Source: Chloroflexota bacterium (GTDB lineage Bacteria; Chloroflexota; Anaerolineae; J036; Brachytrichaceae). From it: a stretch of DNA of 52,570 nucleotides. The notes beneath the pieces are model-generated. The model was given only the letters and a program-made list of their open reading frames with translations. It did not search any database and was not told the DNA's origin. Location: positions 1-52,570 of the forward strand of contig JAMCQN010000119.1 in NCBI GenBank assembly GCA_023382055.1, read 5' to 3'. The stretch's first letter is position 1. The number at the start of each line of letters is the position of its first letter. A program made the translations under genes and the position numbers. Below are positions 33,041 to 41,002 of the stretch, piece after piece.

Positions 33041-34399
33041 TTAGCTTTCGAGCGCGCCCAGCGCGGCTGCGTAGATAACCTTGATCGGAACGCCATGTTG
33101 CAGCGACAGCAACCGGCAATCCTCATACTCCGGCGCCTGGTTGACGGTATCATTTCCGAGGCGGGCAACCTTAACGCGCACCGCGCCGTATGTGGTCTGC
33201 ACGGTGCGCACTTCGCGCTGCAGCATGTAGCGGATTACTTCGTAACTGCGCGCGCCAATCGTCGTTGACTCCCTGAAGAGAATCTGCAGCAAGGCGTCCA
33301 CCGACGCCGGGTCCGCTATGACTTGCAGCAGCGTACCCGGGCGCTGCTTTTTCATCTGCACCGGCAACAAAACGACATCCAGCGCGCCTGCCGCAAGCAA
33401 CTGATCAAGCAATGCTTCATAAAACTGCGGGTTCATGTCATCGATGTTGGCTTCGATGACGATTGCCCTGCCGGTGTGGTAACCGGACGCCGTCTCTGGC
33501 GTTTGATGTTGTTCCGGATGCGGGTCGCGTGGTGCGCGGACGGCGAGACTGGGTTGCTCATCAGAAATACCGAGATAAGCTCGCAATACGTTGGGGAAGT
33601 CGCGATCTTTGCTCCCGGCGCCATAACCGACCTTCAGGATGCGCTGCGCCGGCATCGGCCCAAAGGAATCAGCCAGTGTCGTCACGATGGCTGCTCCGGT
33701 TGGCGTTACCAGCTCCCCTTTAGCCTCGGTGGTATATACAGGCACGCCGGCGGTAAGTAAAGCCGTCGCCGGCGCGGGGATCGGGTAAAGACCGTGCGAC
33801 ATGCGGACAAAACCCGTGCCCAGATGCAGCGGCGATGCGACGATGCGTTGAATCCCCAGTTGCTCTATGCCAATGACGCTGCTCACGATATCGACGATGG
33901 CGTCGACGGCGCCCACCTCGTGAAAGTGCACCTCATCCACCGGCACGCCGTGGATGCCAGCCTCCGCTTCACCCAGGCGCCTGAAAATCCGGCTGGCACG
34001 ATCTTTGACTGAGTCCGACAAATCGCTGCGGGCGATGAGGTTGAGGATGTCGGTCAGCGAACGGTGTTCGTGGGCTATTTCGGTGTGCTGATGGGGCTGT
34101 ATTGCATCATCTTCATGCTCGTGCGCGTGGTGATGATGTGTGTCGTGGTCGTGCTCATGTTCAGGCTCAGACGGGTGATCGGCCAGATGCTCCTGTCCGC
34201 TATCAGTCAGGATCACCTTGAACTGTGTCGCCTGCAGACCGCGCTTGTCCACCCGCGCGACCTCCAGACGATACCCGGGCAGATGCAACTTGTCGAGTTC
34301 GTGTTCCAGAAGGCGTGGATCGAGGCCAACATCGATCAGGGCGCCAACGGTCATATCGCCGCTGATTCCGGCAAAGCAATCCAGATACAGGGTTTTCAT
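33041..34399 (-). CDS. larC: nickel-pincer cofactor biosynthesis protein LarC
   Basis: A 452-residue protein from ATG 34399 (MKTLYLDCFAGISGDMTVGA). LarC inserts nickel into the pyridinium-3,5-bisthiocarboxylate mononucleotide, using CTP. Residues about 71-112 form a His-rich insert (15 His in 42 residues, including DTHHHHAHEHE), a likely nickel-binding loop. The VDEVHFHEVGAVDAIVDIV segment and the C-terminal half (AIVIEANIDDMNPQFYEALL) are both in one frame. In Lactiplantibacillus plantarum these halves are joined by programmed frameshifting; here no shift is needed. It is the last gene of larB-larE-larC. Confidence 0.93.
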   Translation of the reverse strand: MKTLYLDCFAGISGDMTVGALIDVGLDPRLLEHELDKLHLPGYRLEVARVDKRGLQATQFKVILTDSGQEHLADHPSEPEHEHDHDTHHHHAHEHEDDAIQPHQHTEIAHEHRSLTDILNLIARSDLSDSVKDRASRIFRRLGEAEAGIHGVPVDEVHFHEVGAVDAIVDIVSSVIGIEQLGIQRIVASPLHLGTGFVRMSHGLYPIPAPATALLTAGVPVYTTEAKGELVTPTGAAIVTTLADSFGPMPAQRILKVGYGAGSKDRDFPNVLRAYLGISDEQPSLAVRAPRDPHPEQHQTPETASGYHTGRAIVIEANIDDMNPQFYEALLDQLLAAGALDVVLLPVQMKKQRPGTLLQVIADPASVDALLQILFRESTTIGARSYEVIRYMLQREVRTVQTTYGAVRVKVARLGNDTVNQAPEYEDCRLLSLQHGVPIKVIYAAALGALES

Positions 34400-34430
34400 C
34401 AATGATTCATTGCGCGCGCGCATGAGGCGC

Positions 34431-35306
34431 TTAAATGCTCGTCAACGGGATGATATCCCCCGTGACCAGGTTTACGGGGTTGACTGTCCCATTCAGGGTC
34501 TCGTTCATGCTGCCGCGCCGGTAACCGATTAAGTCCATGGCGACATACTTGAATCCCGCCCTGCTCTTAAACTGCGCCGTCACGGCCTCCGCGATATCCA
34601 GCAGCCGCAACATATCCGTTTTATCAAGCTCGATGCGCGCCACCTCGCCATGATGCCTGACGCGATATTGGCGAAAGCCGTGCTCCCAGAGCACGTCCTC
34701 GGCGGCTTCCACCTGCGCCAGCTTCTCCGGCGTGATCTCTGTGCCGTAAGGGAAACGCGAGCCCAGGCAGGCAAACGCGGGTTTATCCCAGATCGGCAGA
34801 CCAAAGTGCTTCGCCAGGGCGCGAATATCCGCCTTGGTCAATTGCGCCTCTTTCAAAGGCGCGCGCACGTGGTGTTCCATGGCGGCAGTGGCGCCGGGGC
34901 GATGATCGCCGCGGTCATCGTGGTTTTCACCATAGGCCACCCAATGGAACCCCCTTTCCTCAGCCAGCCCATCCAGATTGGTAAATAGCTCGGTTTTGCA
35001 GTAATAGCAGCGGTTATTCGGGTTGGCGGCGTAGCGCGGATCCTGCACCTCGTTGGTCTTGATGATCAGGTGGCGGATGCCCGCCAGTCTGGCCAGGTCG
35101 GCGGCTTCGCGCAACTCACGCCTGGGCAACGACGGCGAATCGGCTGTGACGGCCAGCGCGCGCTCGCCCAGAACATCGGCTGCCACCCTGGCCAGCAGGA
35201 CACTGTCTACGCCGCCCGACATGCCGATGATGACATCGCCCATCTCTCTCAAAATCTGGCATAGCCGCTCGTAACGCGCCTGCGTTTCAAACAATAAATC
35301 AGACAT
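34431..35306 (-). CDS. larE: ATP-dependent sacrificial sulfur transferase LarE
   Basis: A 291-residue PP-loop protein from ATG 35306, preceded by GAAGGTGAG. The PP-loop is VIIGMSGGVDSVLLARVAAD. NNRCYYCKTELFTNL and KPAFACLGSRFPYGTEITPE contain Cys residues; the Cys of ACLGSRFPYG is the best candidate for the sulfur-donor Cys, while the CYYC pair could support a cluster or metal. LarE adenylates and sulfurates the carboxylates of the LarB product. It follows larB by about 21 nt and precedes larC by about 30 nt. Confidence 0.93.
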   Translation of the reverse strand: MSDLLFETQARYERLCQILREMGDVIIGMSGGVDSVLLARVAADVLGERALAVTADSPSLPRRELREAADLARLAGIRHLIIKTNEVQDPRYAANPNNRCYYCKTELFTNLDGLAEERGFHWVAYGENHDDRGDHRPGATAAMEHHVRAPLKEAQLTKADIRALAKHFGLPIWDKPAFACLGSRFPYGTEITPEKLAQVEAAEDVLWEHGFRQYRVRHHGEVARIELDKTDMLRLLDIAEAVTAQFKSRAGFKYVAMDLIGYRRGSMNETLNGTVNPVNLVTGDIIPLTSI

Positions 35307-35327
35307 ATCGCTCACCTTCTCTTGCAT

Positions 35328-36107
35328 TTACTCTGCGGCAGCGGAATTCTGGACCCGCAGATGATTGATTCGACTTGCCGCGAAGCCCGCGCCAAAGCCA
35401 TTATCGATATTCACAACCGTAACGCCGGAGGCGCAACTGTTCAGCATGCCGAGCAGCGCTGCCAGGCCGCCGAAACTCGCGCCATACCCGATACTGGTCG
35501 GCACAGCGATCACCGGAGTACGCACCAGGCCGCCTACGACACTTGGCAAGGCCCCTTCCATCCCCGCTATCACGATGACCACGGAAACAGAGGGCGCCGT
35601 AATGTGGTCGAGATTGCCTAGCAGGCGGTGCAGACCAGCCACGCCGACATCATAAATGCGCTCCACGCGGTTGCCCATCACATCGGCGGTGACGGCAGCC
35701 TCCTCCGCCACAGGTATATCAGCGGTTCCGGCGCTGATGACCACGATCGTCCCGCCCTGTTTCGGCAAAGGCGTCGGTTCATAGACGATCGCGCGCGCCA
35801 GTTCTTCGTAACGCATATCCGGTATAGCTGCATGAACCGCGTGATACACATCGGGGCTCGCGCGCGTCGCCAATACCGGACCGCCGGCGGCGCACAGACG
35901 CTCCATGATGGCGACGACGTGTGACTCACGCTTTCCCTCACATAAGACGACTTCGGGAAACCCGTGACGCAGCGCGCGATGATTATCGAGTTTGGCAAAG
36001 TTCAGGTCGGTGAAAGGGAGTGTGCGAAGACGCTCAAGCGCTTCCTGCGTGGTAACTCGGCTGTCCTTCACCCCGTCCAATAGTTCTTTTAAGGCGTACT
36101 CATCCAT
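35328..36107 (-). CDS. larB: pyridinium-3,5-biscarboxylic acid mononucleotide synthase LarB
   Basis: A 259-residue protein with the AIR-carboxylase-like C-terminal domain typical of LarB: GGTIVVISAGTADIPVAEEA, YDVGVAGLHRLL, IVIAGMEGALPSVVGGLV, and PTSIGYGASFGGLAALLGML. LarB carboxylates and hydrolyses nicotinic acid adenine dinucleotide, so it draws on the NAD pathway encoded just upstream on the other strand. It is the first gene of the minus-strand lar unit, with TATAAT at 36134-36129 about 21 nt before the ATG. Confidence 0.93.
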   Translation of the reverse strand: MDEYALKELLDGVKDSRVTTQEALERLRTLPFTDLNFAKLDNHRALRHGFPEVVLCEGKRESHVVAIMERLCAAGGPVLATRASPDVYHAVHAAIPDMRYEELARAIVYEPTPLPKQGGTIVVISAGTADIPVAEEAAVTADVMGNRVERIYDVGVAGLHRLLGNLDHITAPSVSVVIVIAGMEGALPSVVGGLVRTPVIAVPTSIGYGASFGGLAALLGMLNSCASGVTVVNIDNGFGAGFAASRINHLRVQNSAAAE

Positions 36108-36128
36108 GCGTTAACCTGAGAAGTCAGA

Positions 36129-36134
36129 ATTATA
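36129..36134 (-). promoter_or_regulatory. -10 element of the larBEC operon
   Basis: TATAAT on the minus strand ends 21 nt before the larB ATG, giving a leader of roughly 14 nt that includes CAGG. The rest of the 219-nt gap 36108-36326 shows no gene. TAAAAT at 36307-36312 may serve the divergent phosphatase. Confidence 0.45.
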
Positions 36135-36326
36135 CGCGCAACGATGCGCGGTCGCGCGCTGTTACGGAGAACGAAAACCGGCGCCTTGCAGCGGCGATAA
36201 TGACTATATAACCAGAGGTGGTAACAGTAATAAATGATGGAGCGCTGCGATTCGAGTCGACTAATGGCAGAATCGGGCAACTATTGCTTGTGTGCATTAC
36301 CTTTCGTAAAATCATGAGCTGACACC

Positions 36327-36821
36327 ATGAAAATTCTGCTTCTAGTTCGCCACGCTAAATCCAGTTGGGATGACCCAGCCGCATCAGACAGGCAGCGCCC
36401 GCTGAACCGGCGCGGGATGCACGATGCCCCCATCATGGGACGACGTCTCGCCGAACGCGGCTGGCGCCCTGAGCTCATGTTGTCGAGCCCGGCGACGCGC
36501 GCCATAACAACGGCGCGCATCATCGCTGAACAAGTTGGTTATCCGGTCAACGATATCATTGTCCTTGAGCAGTTATATGCCGCCCCTGCCGATGAATTAC
36601 TCAAAGTCGTCCGGGGCTTGGACGACGGATTGCAGGAGGTCATGGTATTCGCACACAACCCGGGCTTGAGCGATCTCGCCGATATGCTGACCGACGGCGC
36701 GGTCAAACAGATGCCGACCTGCGGCGTTGTCGCGGTCAGGCTGGATATAAAAAAGTGGGCCAATATCGCGAATGCGAAACCTGTGCGCATCGATTTCGAC
36801 TACCCGAAGGCCAAAGCATAG
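36327..36821 (+). CDS. SixA-like histidine phosphatase
   Basis: A 164-residue branch-2-sized histidine phosphatase. The catalytic RHA motif is in LLLVRHAKSSWDDP (His 9 phosphorylated), RPLNRRGMHDAP supplies further phosphate-binding Arg residues, and the second His is in VMVFAHNPGLSDLA. SixA removes phosphate from phosphohistidine in phosphorelay or PTS proteins; small members can also act on other phosphoesters. No partner kinase is nearby. TAAAAT lies 14 nt before the ATG. Confidence 0.85.
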   Translation: MKILLLVRHAKSSWDDPAASDRQRPLNRRGMHDAPIMGRRLAERGWRPELMLSSPATRAITTARIIAEQVGYPVNDIIVLEQLYAAPADELLKVVRGLDDGLQEVMVFAHNPGLSDLADMLTDGAVKQMPTCGVVAVRLDIKKWANIANAKPVRIDFDYPKAKA

Positions 36822-36923
36822 AACACTGTTTCCCTGTGTATCAGGGGATTTATGCATAGATCATCGAGATCTGCTAATCATCCTTTAATCATTTACTGTC
36901 AATATTAGGGCATGGGGATAATT

Positions 36924-37346
36924 ATGGTTAAGGCGCTTTTTGAGGGACTTGTCTCAGATGATTATGGCAACGCTGTCGCCGTGGAATATATAGGTGACGA
37001 ACCAACTTATGTGGTGGTGGAGGACGGCTTCTATTACCACGTGGATGCACACCGGGTCGATGAGCAGGTTATGGAATTCTTCAAGCAGCAGGTCGGCGAA
37101 AACAAAGGCATGGTCAGCGAAGGCATGCTCAAGATGATGGGCAAGAACGACCTGTTCAGCAAGGCGGCGGTCGATAACTCGCTGAAGAATGTCGACAAGA
37201 CATTCGAACAGTTATACGAACAAGGAATTCCCGAGCAGGGGCGCATGCTTCTGGGTATGCTCGGATTCCGAGTCACGATCGACCGGCACGGGGAAATCCT
37301 GAAACTGGATATGCCTTCTGCGGCGGATAACAGCGGCGACGAGTAA
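36924..37346 (+). CDS. conserved hypothetical protein
   Basis: A 140-residue soluble acidic protein (MVKALFEGLVSDDYGNAVAV at the start; VDNSLKNVDKTFEQLYEQGI mid-helix; DRHGEILKLDMPSAA near the end). It starts with a beta-rich half and continues with amphipathic helices. No signal peptide or membrane helix and no catalytic motif that I recognise. ATG 36924 is chosen for the GGGGA about 6 nt upstream; ATG 36912 is in frame. It converges with the DUF457-like gene, 8 nt apart. Confidence 0.65.
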   Translation: MVKALFEGLVSDDYGNAVAVEYIGDEPTYVVVEDGFYYHVDAHRVDEQVMEFFKQQVGENKGMVSEGMLKMMGKNDLFSKAAVDNSLKNVDKTFEQLYEQGIPEQGRMLLGMLGFRVTIDRHGEILKLDMPSAADNSGDE

Positions 37347-37354
37347 ACCGCAGC

Positions 37355-38305
37355 CTAAGTCTGGTATTCCTGGGCTTCGGCCACAATATCGCGCTGGCGC
37401 TCCGCTTCAACGTGCGCTAAATGCGTTTTCCAGCGACGTCGCGCATAGATACCCAGCATAACCACACTGGGTAAAAGGACCCCAAAGGCCAGATAAGGTC
37501 CAACGCTGATCGACGGCGCCACCCGGGCGCGGTCCATATTCAGCAACAGCAACGATAGCGATAACCATACGGTGACAATATTCGGTATCGCGTCACCCGA
37601 ATGGAGCAAGCCCAGCCCGCTGCCGCGTTTACGCAGCAGCGGGGCGAAAAGCGCCGAGCCCATGTAGCCCAGTTGGTCCTCCAGAACGTGCCCGGCATAC
37701 CCCAGCCCGGCAACCAGACCTGCGCGAGGTTCAATCAGCCAACCCAGCAGCAGTCCCAGCGCCAGCGCGATGAGTAGCGAATGCGTCCATACGCGGTGCC
37801 AGGGCAGAAACTCGATTTGTATTCCGTTGCCGGTATCGCTGAAACGCAGCGATGGCCCGCCCAGCTCCTCGACGTGCAGGTCGCCCTCATAGGTGTAATC
37901 CATCCGGCCGACATGCGCGGACGCGCTGGCGCCATCCCTGTCCATGACCACCGTCACATCACCCGCCGCAGTGTCAAACCTGACGGTATACAGCACCCAT
38001 TCCGTGACACTGAAGCGCGCCGGACGCAGGTGAACGATACGCGGTCGTTTCCCGCTGGCAGCCAGCCACATCTGCATCGCGATGCCGTCGGCGATCTGCT
38101 GCGGGTCAGGTTGAGCGGGATCGGGCGCGATATTCGCGTCAGGTCGTTCCAGGTAGCGCACAAACCTAAAGTCAAGCGTGTCGGGCAGCATGGCGCACAG
38201 GCCCCCCAGCGCAATCAGCAGCGAGCCGCGCCCGGCATCCTCCATAACGCCGGGGACAAACGAAGCCAGGGCTAATCCGGTGGCGAAGTGCGCGATGTTT
38301 TTCAT
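37355..38305 (-). CDS. DUF457/YbcI-like membrane-bound metal-dependent hydrolase
   Basis: A 316-residue protein. The frame is open up to 38656, but the real start is ATG 38305 (MKNIAHFATGLALASFVPGV), because everything upstream lies opposite the MBL gene. Conserved His-containing helices are at the start, in HRVWTHSLLIALALGLLLGW and in LGYAGHVLEDQLGYMG, as in the LexA-binding, inner-membrane metal-dependent hydrolase family. A large extracytoplasmic beta-rich insert (about residues 75-165) separates the first helices. Substrate is unknown. TAGAAT (38324-38319, minus) lies 13 nt before the start. Confidence 0.7.
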   Translation of the reverse strand: MKNIAHFATGLALASFVPGVMEDAGRGSLLIALGGLCAMLPDTLDFRFVRYLERPDANIAPDPAQPDPQQIADGIAMQMWLAASGKRPRIVHLRPARFSVTEWVLYTVRFDTAAGDVTVVMDRDGASASAHVGRMDYTYEGDLHVEELGGPSLRFSDTGNGIQIEFLPWHRVWTHSLLIALALGLLLGWLIEPRAGLVAGLGYAGHVLEDQLGYMGSALFAPLLRKRGSGLGLLHSGDAIPNIVTVWLSLSLLLLNMDRARVAPSISVGPYLAFGVLLPSVVMLGIYARRRWKTHLAHVEAERQRDIVAEAQEYQT

Positions 38306-38358
38306 CCGTGATATGCAGATTCTACTGAGAATCCCGCGACGCGAAAACAGCCGCTGGA

Positions 38359-38364
38359 TACAAT
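38359..38364 (+). promoter_or_regulatory. -10 element TACAAT for leaderless MBL gene
   Basis: TACAAT ends exactly 7 nt before ATG 38372, the same hexamer and spacing as at the MaoC gene. Confidence 0.5.
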
Positions 38365-38371
38365 CAACCGC

Positions 38372-39080
38372 ATGCAAATCGAGTTCCTCGGCACTGGCGG
38401 CGCTATCGCCACACCCGTGCCCGGTATGCAGGATCAATTGAATGTCAAAGCCCGCACACTCGGCGTTCCTTACAGCCGATTCGGCCCCTGCATCTATGTG
38501 CATGGTCCGGAGCTCTTGATCGACACGCCGGAGGAAGCGCGGCTCGCACTCGACCGCGCGAACATCGCGCACGTGCCCAACTGCATCTACAGCCACTGGC
38601 ACCCGGATCATGTGTTGGGACGGCGCATCTTCGAGTTGAACCGTGACTGGAACCACACTGCTTAACGGTGTATCGATCCGCCCATTCCGTCTGGAGCAGC
38701 GCTATGCCTATGGTTTCCTGCTCAGCGATGGCCGTGCGCGGGTGCTGATCATCCCGGATGAACTTTATGGCTGGCAGCCGCCTGCGTTCGTGTGCGACGT
38801 CGACCTCGCGGTGCTGCCCAGCGGTGTGTTCGAGACCAATCCGCGCACCGGACATCGCCGTATCCCCGCGAATCACCCCATTTTTGACTCTGAGGCGACG
38901 TTCGCACAGACCTTGGCGATGGTCGAGCAGATCAAGCCGCGCCGCGTGTACTTCACGCATATCGAGGCTATCGACATGGTCGATCACGGCGAACTGCTGG
39001 GGCTGGCGGCTCAACTGGGCGCGAGTGGGCGATATGGTCAGGTCACATTCGCCTGGGACACTCTGCGCGTCGAGTGTTGA
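38372..39080 (+). pseudogene. MBL-fold hydrolase, frameshifted
   Basis: The first frame (38372-38665) encodes MQIEFLGTGGAIATPVPGMQ and the metal motif IYSHWHPDHVLGRRI (H-x-H-x-D-H), then hits TAA. The second frame (from about 38643, ending 39080) encodes the rest of the domain: SDGRARVLIIPDELYGW, FVCDVDLAVLPSGVF and IKPRRVYFTHIEAIDMVDHG. Neither half is a complete metallo-beta-lactamase fold; together they make about 235 residues of the expected order. A shift of reading frame between 38643 and 38665 joins them. It could be a real mutation, an assembly error or recoding; no slippery run is obvious. Confidence 0.7.
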
Positions 39081-39094
39081 CTGTCATCCAGTTT

Positions 39095-40972
39095 CTATTG
39101 CCGCATGACCACCGGCAGTATGTATTGGCGATCATAAGCCAGCGTCTGTGCGCTAAACCCGACCACCGCTCGGCGCATGGTCAGGCCATCGTAGACGACC
39201 CCATAACTGCTGATCATCGGGCCGGGCTGGTCGGGCGTGATCACAATCGTCGTCACGGCGCCCACGCCCGGCCCCAACGTAGCCAGCGACCAACTGACGA
39301 CACCGGAGTGTTGTATGCCGCCCGGCGAGATAAACGCCACCTGCGAAGACACCGGCAGGCTCGCAGTCAACTCGATATTCGTTCGCACAGAGGAGGTCGT
39401 ATTGGTCACATAGTACGTGAACGTGACAGGTTGTGAGAACGGTACGGCGGTGAGCGCCGACGCCACCGGCACGATCGCCCGCGCCTCGGCCACCGCGCTC
39501 AGGGCGTCGATCAGCCCATATCCGTATGTATTGTTCGGTATGCTCGACCCCGGCACACCGCCGCATGTCTGAGCGCTGGTCAGCGGTTGCGCCGTCTGGC
39601 TGAGGATGGCTTCGGTCTCGCTGACGTTGCCGCGCAACCAGGGCGCAGCCGACCACAGCAGCGCCGCAACGCCCGCCACGTGCGGGGTCGCCGCGCTTGT
39701 TCCTTGATAAATACTATAAGAGCCGCTTGTCGCGGTGGAGTTAATACCAACGCCGGGCGCGGCGATATCTGGCTTGATATGACCCGTAAACGTTGACGGG
39801 CCGCGGCTGCTGAAGCTGGCGGCGGTATTGGTGTTGTCGGTGGCGCCCACCGAAAACGCCTGATCGAGCGTGGCCGGCGCCTCGTGTACCGTGTCACAGG
39901 AGCTGCCTTCATTACCAGCCGCAGCAATGACCATGACTCCCGCATCGCGCAACGCTTGTGTTGCGGTTACCAAGGCGGATGCGACATCACAGCCTTGCTC
40001 GGTATATGTAGCGCACGTCCACGAGTTCGAGGTGATGTCCGCTGCCTTGGATGGGTCGGCGCCAGTGCCATCCGTCTGGGTAGGCGCGAGGGCAAACTGG
40101 AAACAGGCGATGTAGCGCGACACGCTGCCGACACCGGAGGCATCCATATTGCGGCAGCCGATCCAGCGCGCGCCCGGCGCAACACCCACCTGGTTGCCCA
40201 GCCTGTCGTCGCCGACCAGCGTACCAGTCGTAAGCGTTCCATGCCCATACGGGTCGAACGGCACCGTTGTTTGTTGGACGGCGTCATACCAGTTGTAATC
40301 GTGAGTGGCTGTGCTGCCGTTCCAGCCGCGGTATTTATTGATCAACGCCGGGTGGTTCCACATCACGCCGGTATCCAGATCGGCCAGCACGATGCCCTGA
40401 CCGGTATAGCCCAGCGCCCAGACCTGCGGCGCATGCACCTGCGCCACCCCCCACTCCACCGTCTGCGGAGACTTGATCGCTCGGCTGGCGGAAGGTGCAG
40501 TCAGCGGATCGCTGCGGGTGATGGCGGACGCGCGGATGCCGGGGCCTTTCGCATCGAGTTCGATACGCGACACATCGGGGCGCGATGCAAGCCACGCCAC
40601 CAGCGACTGGTCCGCCGCGTTGACGGCGATGCTGTTACTGACCCACAGAACCACAAATGGCACGTGCCGCAGCGCCAGATCGCGCCGCAGCTCCGCCTGC
40701 GCCGCATCAGCAAAACGCGTCAAGGTCTCGTAGACAAAGCGAGTCTTGGCTTCCTTGGTGGGCAGAGAAGACGCCGGCGTCAGATCGGGGTAACCGACGA
40801 CGTTGATGATGATGTCGGGGTTGCGAGCGCCAACGATGGATTGCCACACTCCCTGAGTGATTTTCGGCGGCGGCGGTGTTGGAGAGTTGGATACCGGTGT
40901 GTTAGCGGGATGTTGCGCAAGACTGAGAACGACGCCGAACAAGAGCATAAACCGCAGAAGGGCACTTCTCAT
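39095..40972 (-). CDS. secreted subtilisin-family (S8) serine protease
   Basis: A 625-residue protein from ATG 40972. Signal peptide (MRSALLRFMLLFGVVLSLAQ) is followed by a Pro-rich stretch and an I9-like propeptide region. The catalytic domain has D200 in VLADLDTGVMWNHPAL, H244 in YGHGTLTTGTLVGD and S426 in GTSAATPHVAGVAALLWS. The oxyanion Asn lies in VIAAAGNEGSS. A C-terminal DUF11-like beta domain (PVTFTYYVTNTTSSVRTNIE) ends YILPVVMRQ, resembling the LPLVMR tails of Chloroflexota exoproteins. An upstream GTG (40975) is in frame. TACAAT ends 8 nt before the ATG, predicting a leaderless mRNA. Confidence 0.92.
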   Translation of the reverse strand: MRSALLRFMLLFGVVLSLAQHPANTPVSNSPTPPPPKITQGVWQSIVGARNPDIIINVVGYPDLTPASSLPTKEAKTRFVYETLTRFADAAQAELRRDLALRHVPFVVLWVSNSIAVNAADQSLVAWLASRPDVSRIELDAKGPGIRASAITRSDPLTAPSASRAIKSPQTVEWGVAQVHAPQVWALGYTGQGIVLADLDTGVMWNHPALINKYRGWNGSTATHDYNWYDAVQQTTVPFDPYGHGTLTTGTLVGDDRLGNQVGVAPGARWIGCRNMDASGVGSVSRYIACFQFALAPTQTDGTGADPSKAADITSNSWTCATYTEQGCDVASALVTATQALRDAGVMVIAAAGNEGSSCDTVHEAPATLDQAFSVGATDNTNTAASFSSRGPSTFTGHIKPDIAAPGVGINSTATSGSYSIYQGTSAATPHVAGVAALLWSAAPWLRGNVSETEAILSQTAQPLTSAQTCGGVPGSSIPNNTYGYGLIDALSAVAEARAIVPVASALTAVPFSQPVTFTYYVTNTTSSVRTNIELTASLPVSSQVAFISPGGIQHSGVVSWSLATLGPGVGAVTTIVITPDQPGPMISSYGVVYDGLTMRRAVVGFSAQTLAYDRQYILPVVMRQ

Positions 40973-40980
40973 CACATTCG

Positions 40981-40986
40981 ATTGTA
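40981..40986 (-). promoter_or_regulatory. -10 element TACAAT for leaderless subtilase
   Basis: On the minus strand TACAAT ends 8 nt before ATG 40972 and 5 nt before the in-frame GTG. No ribosome binding site is present. Confidence 0.5.
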
Positions 40987-41002
40987 TCGCGACGCTGAAG
41001 GA

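Noticed and set aside
38306..38656. N-terminal extension of the DUF457-like protein
   Set aside because: The first 117 codons overlap the MBL gene on the other strand and read as antisense sequence. The family N-terminus with its His begins at ATG 38305.
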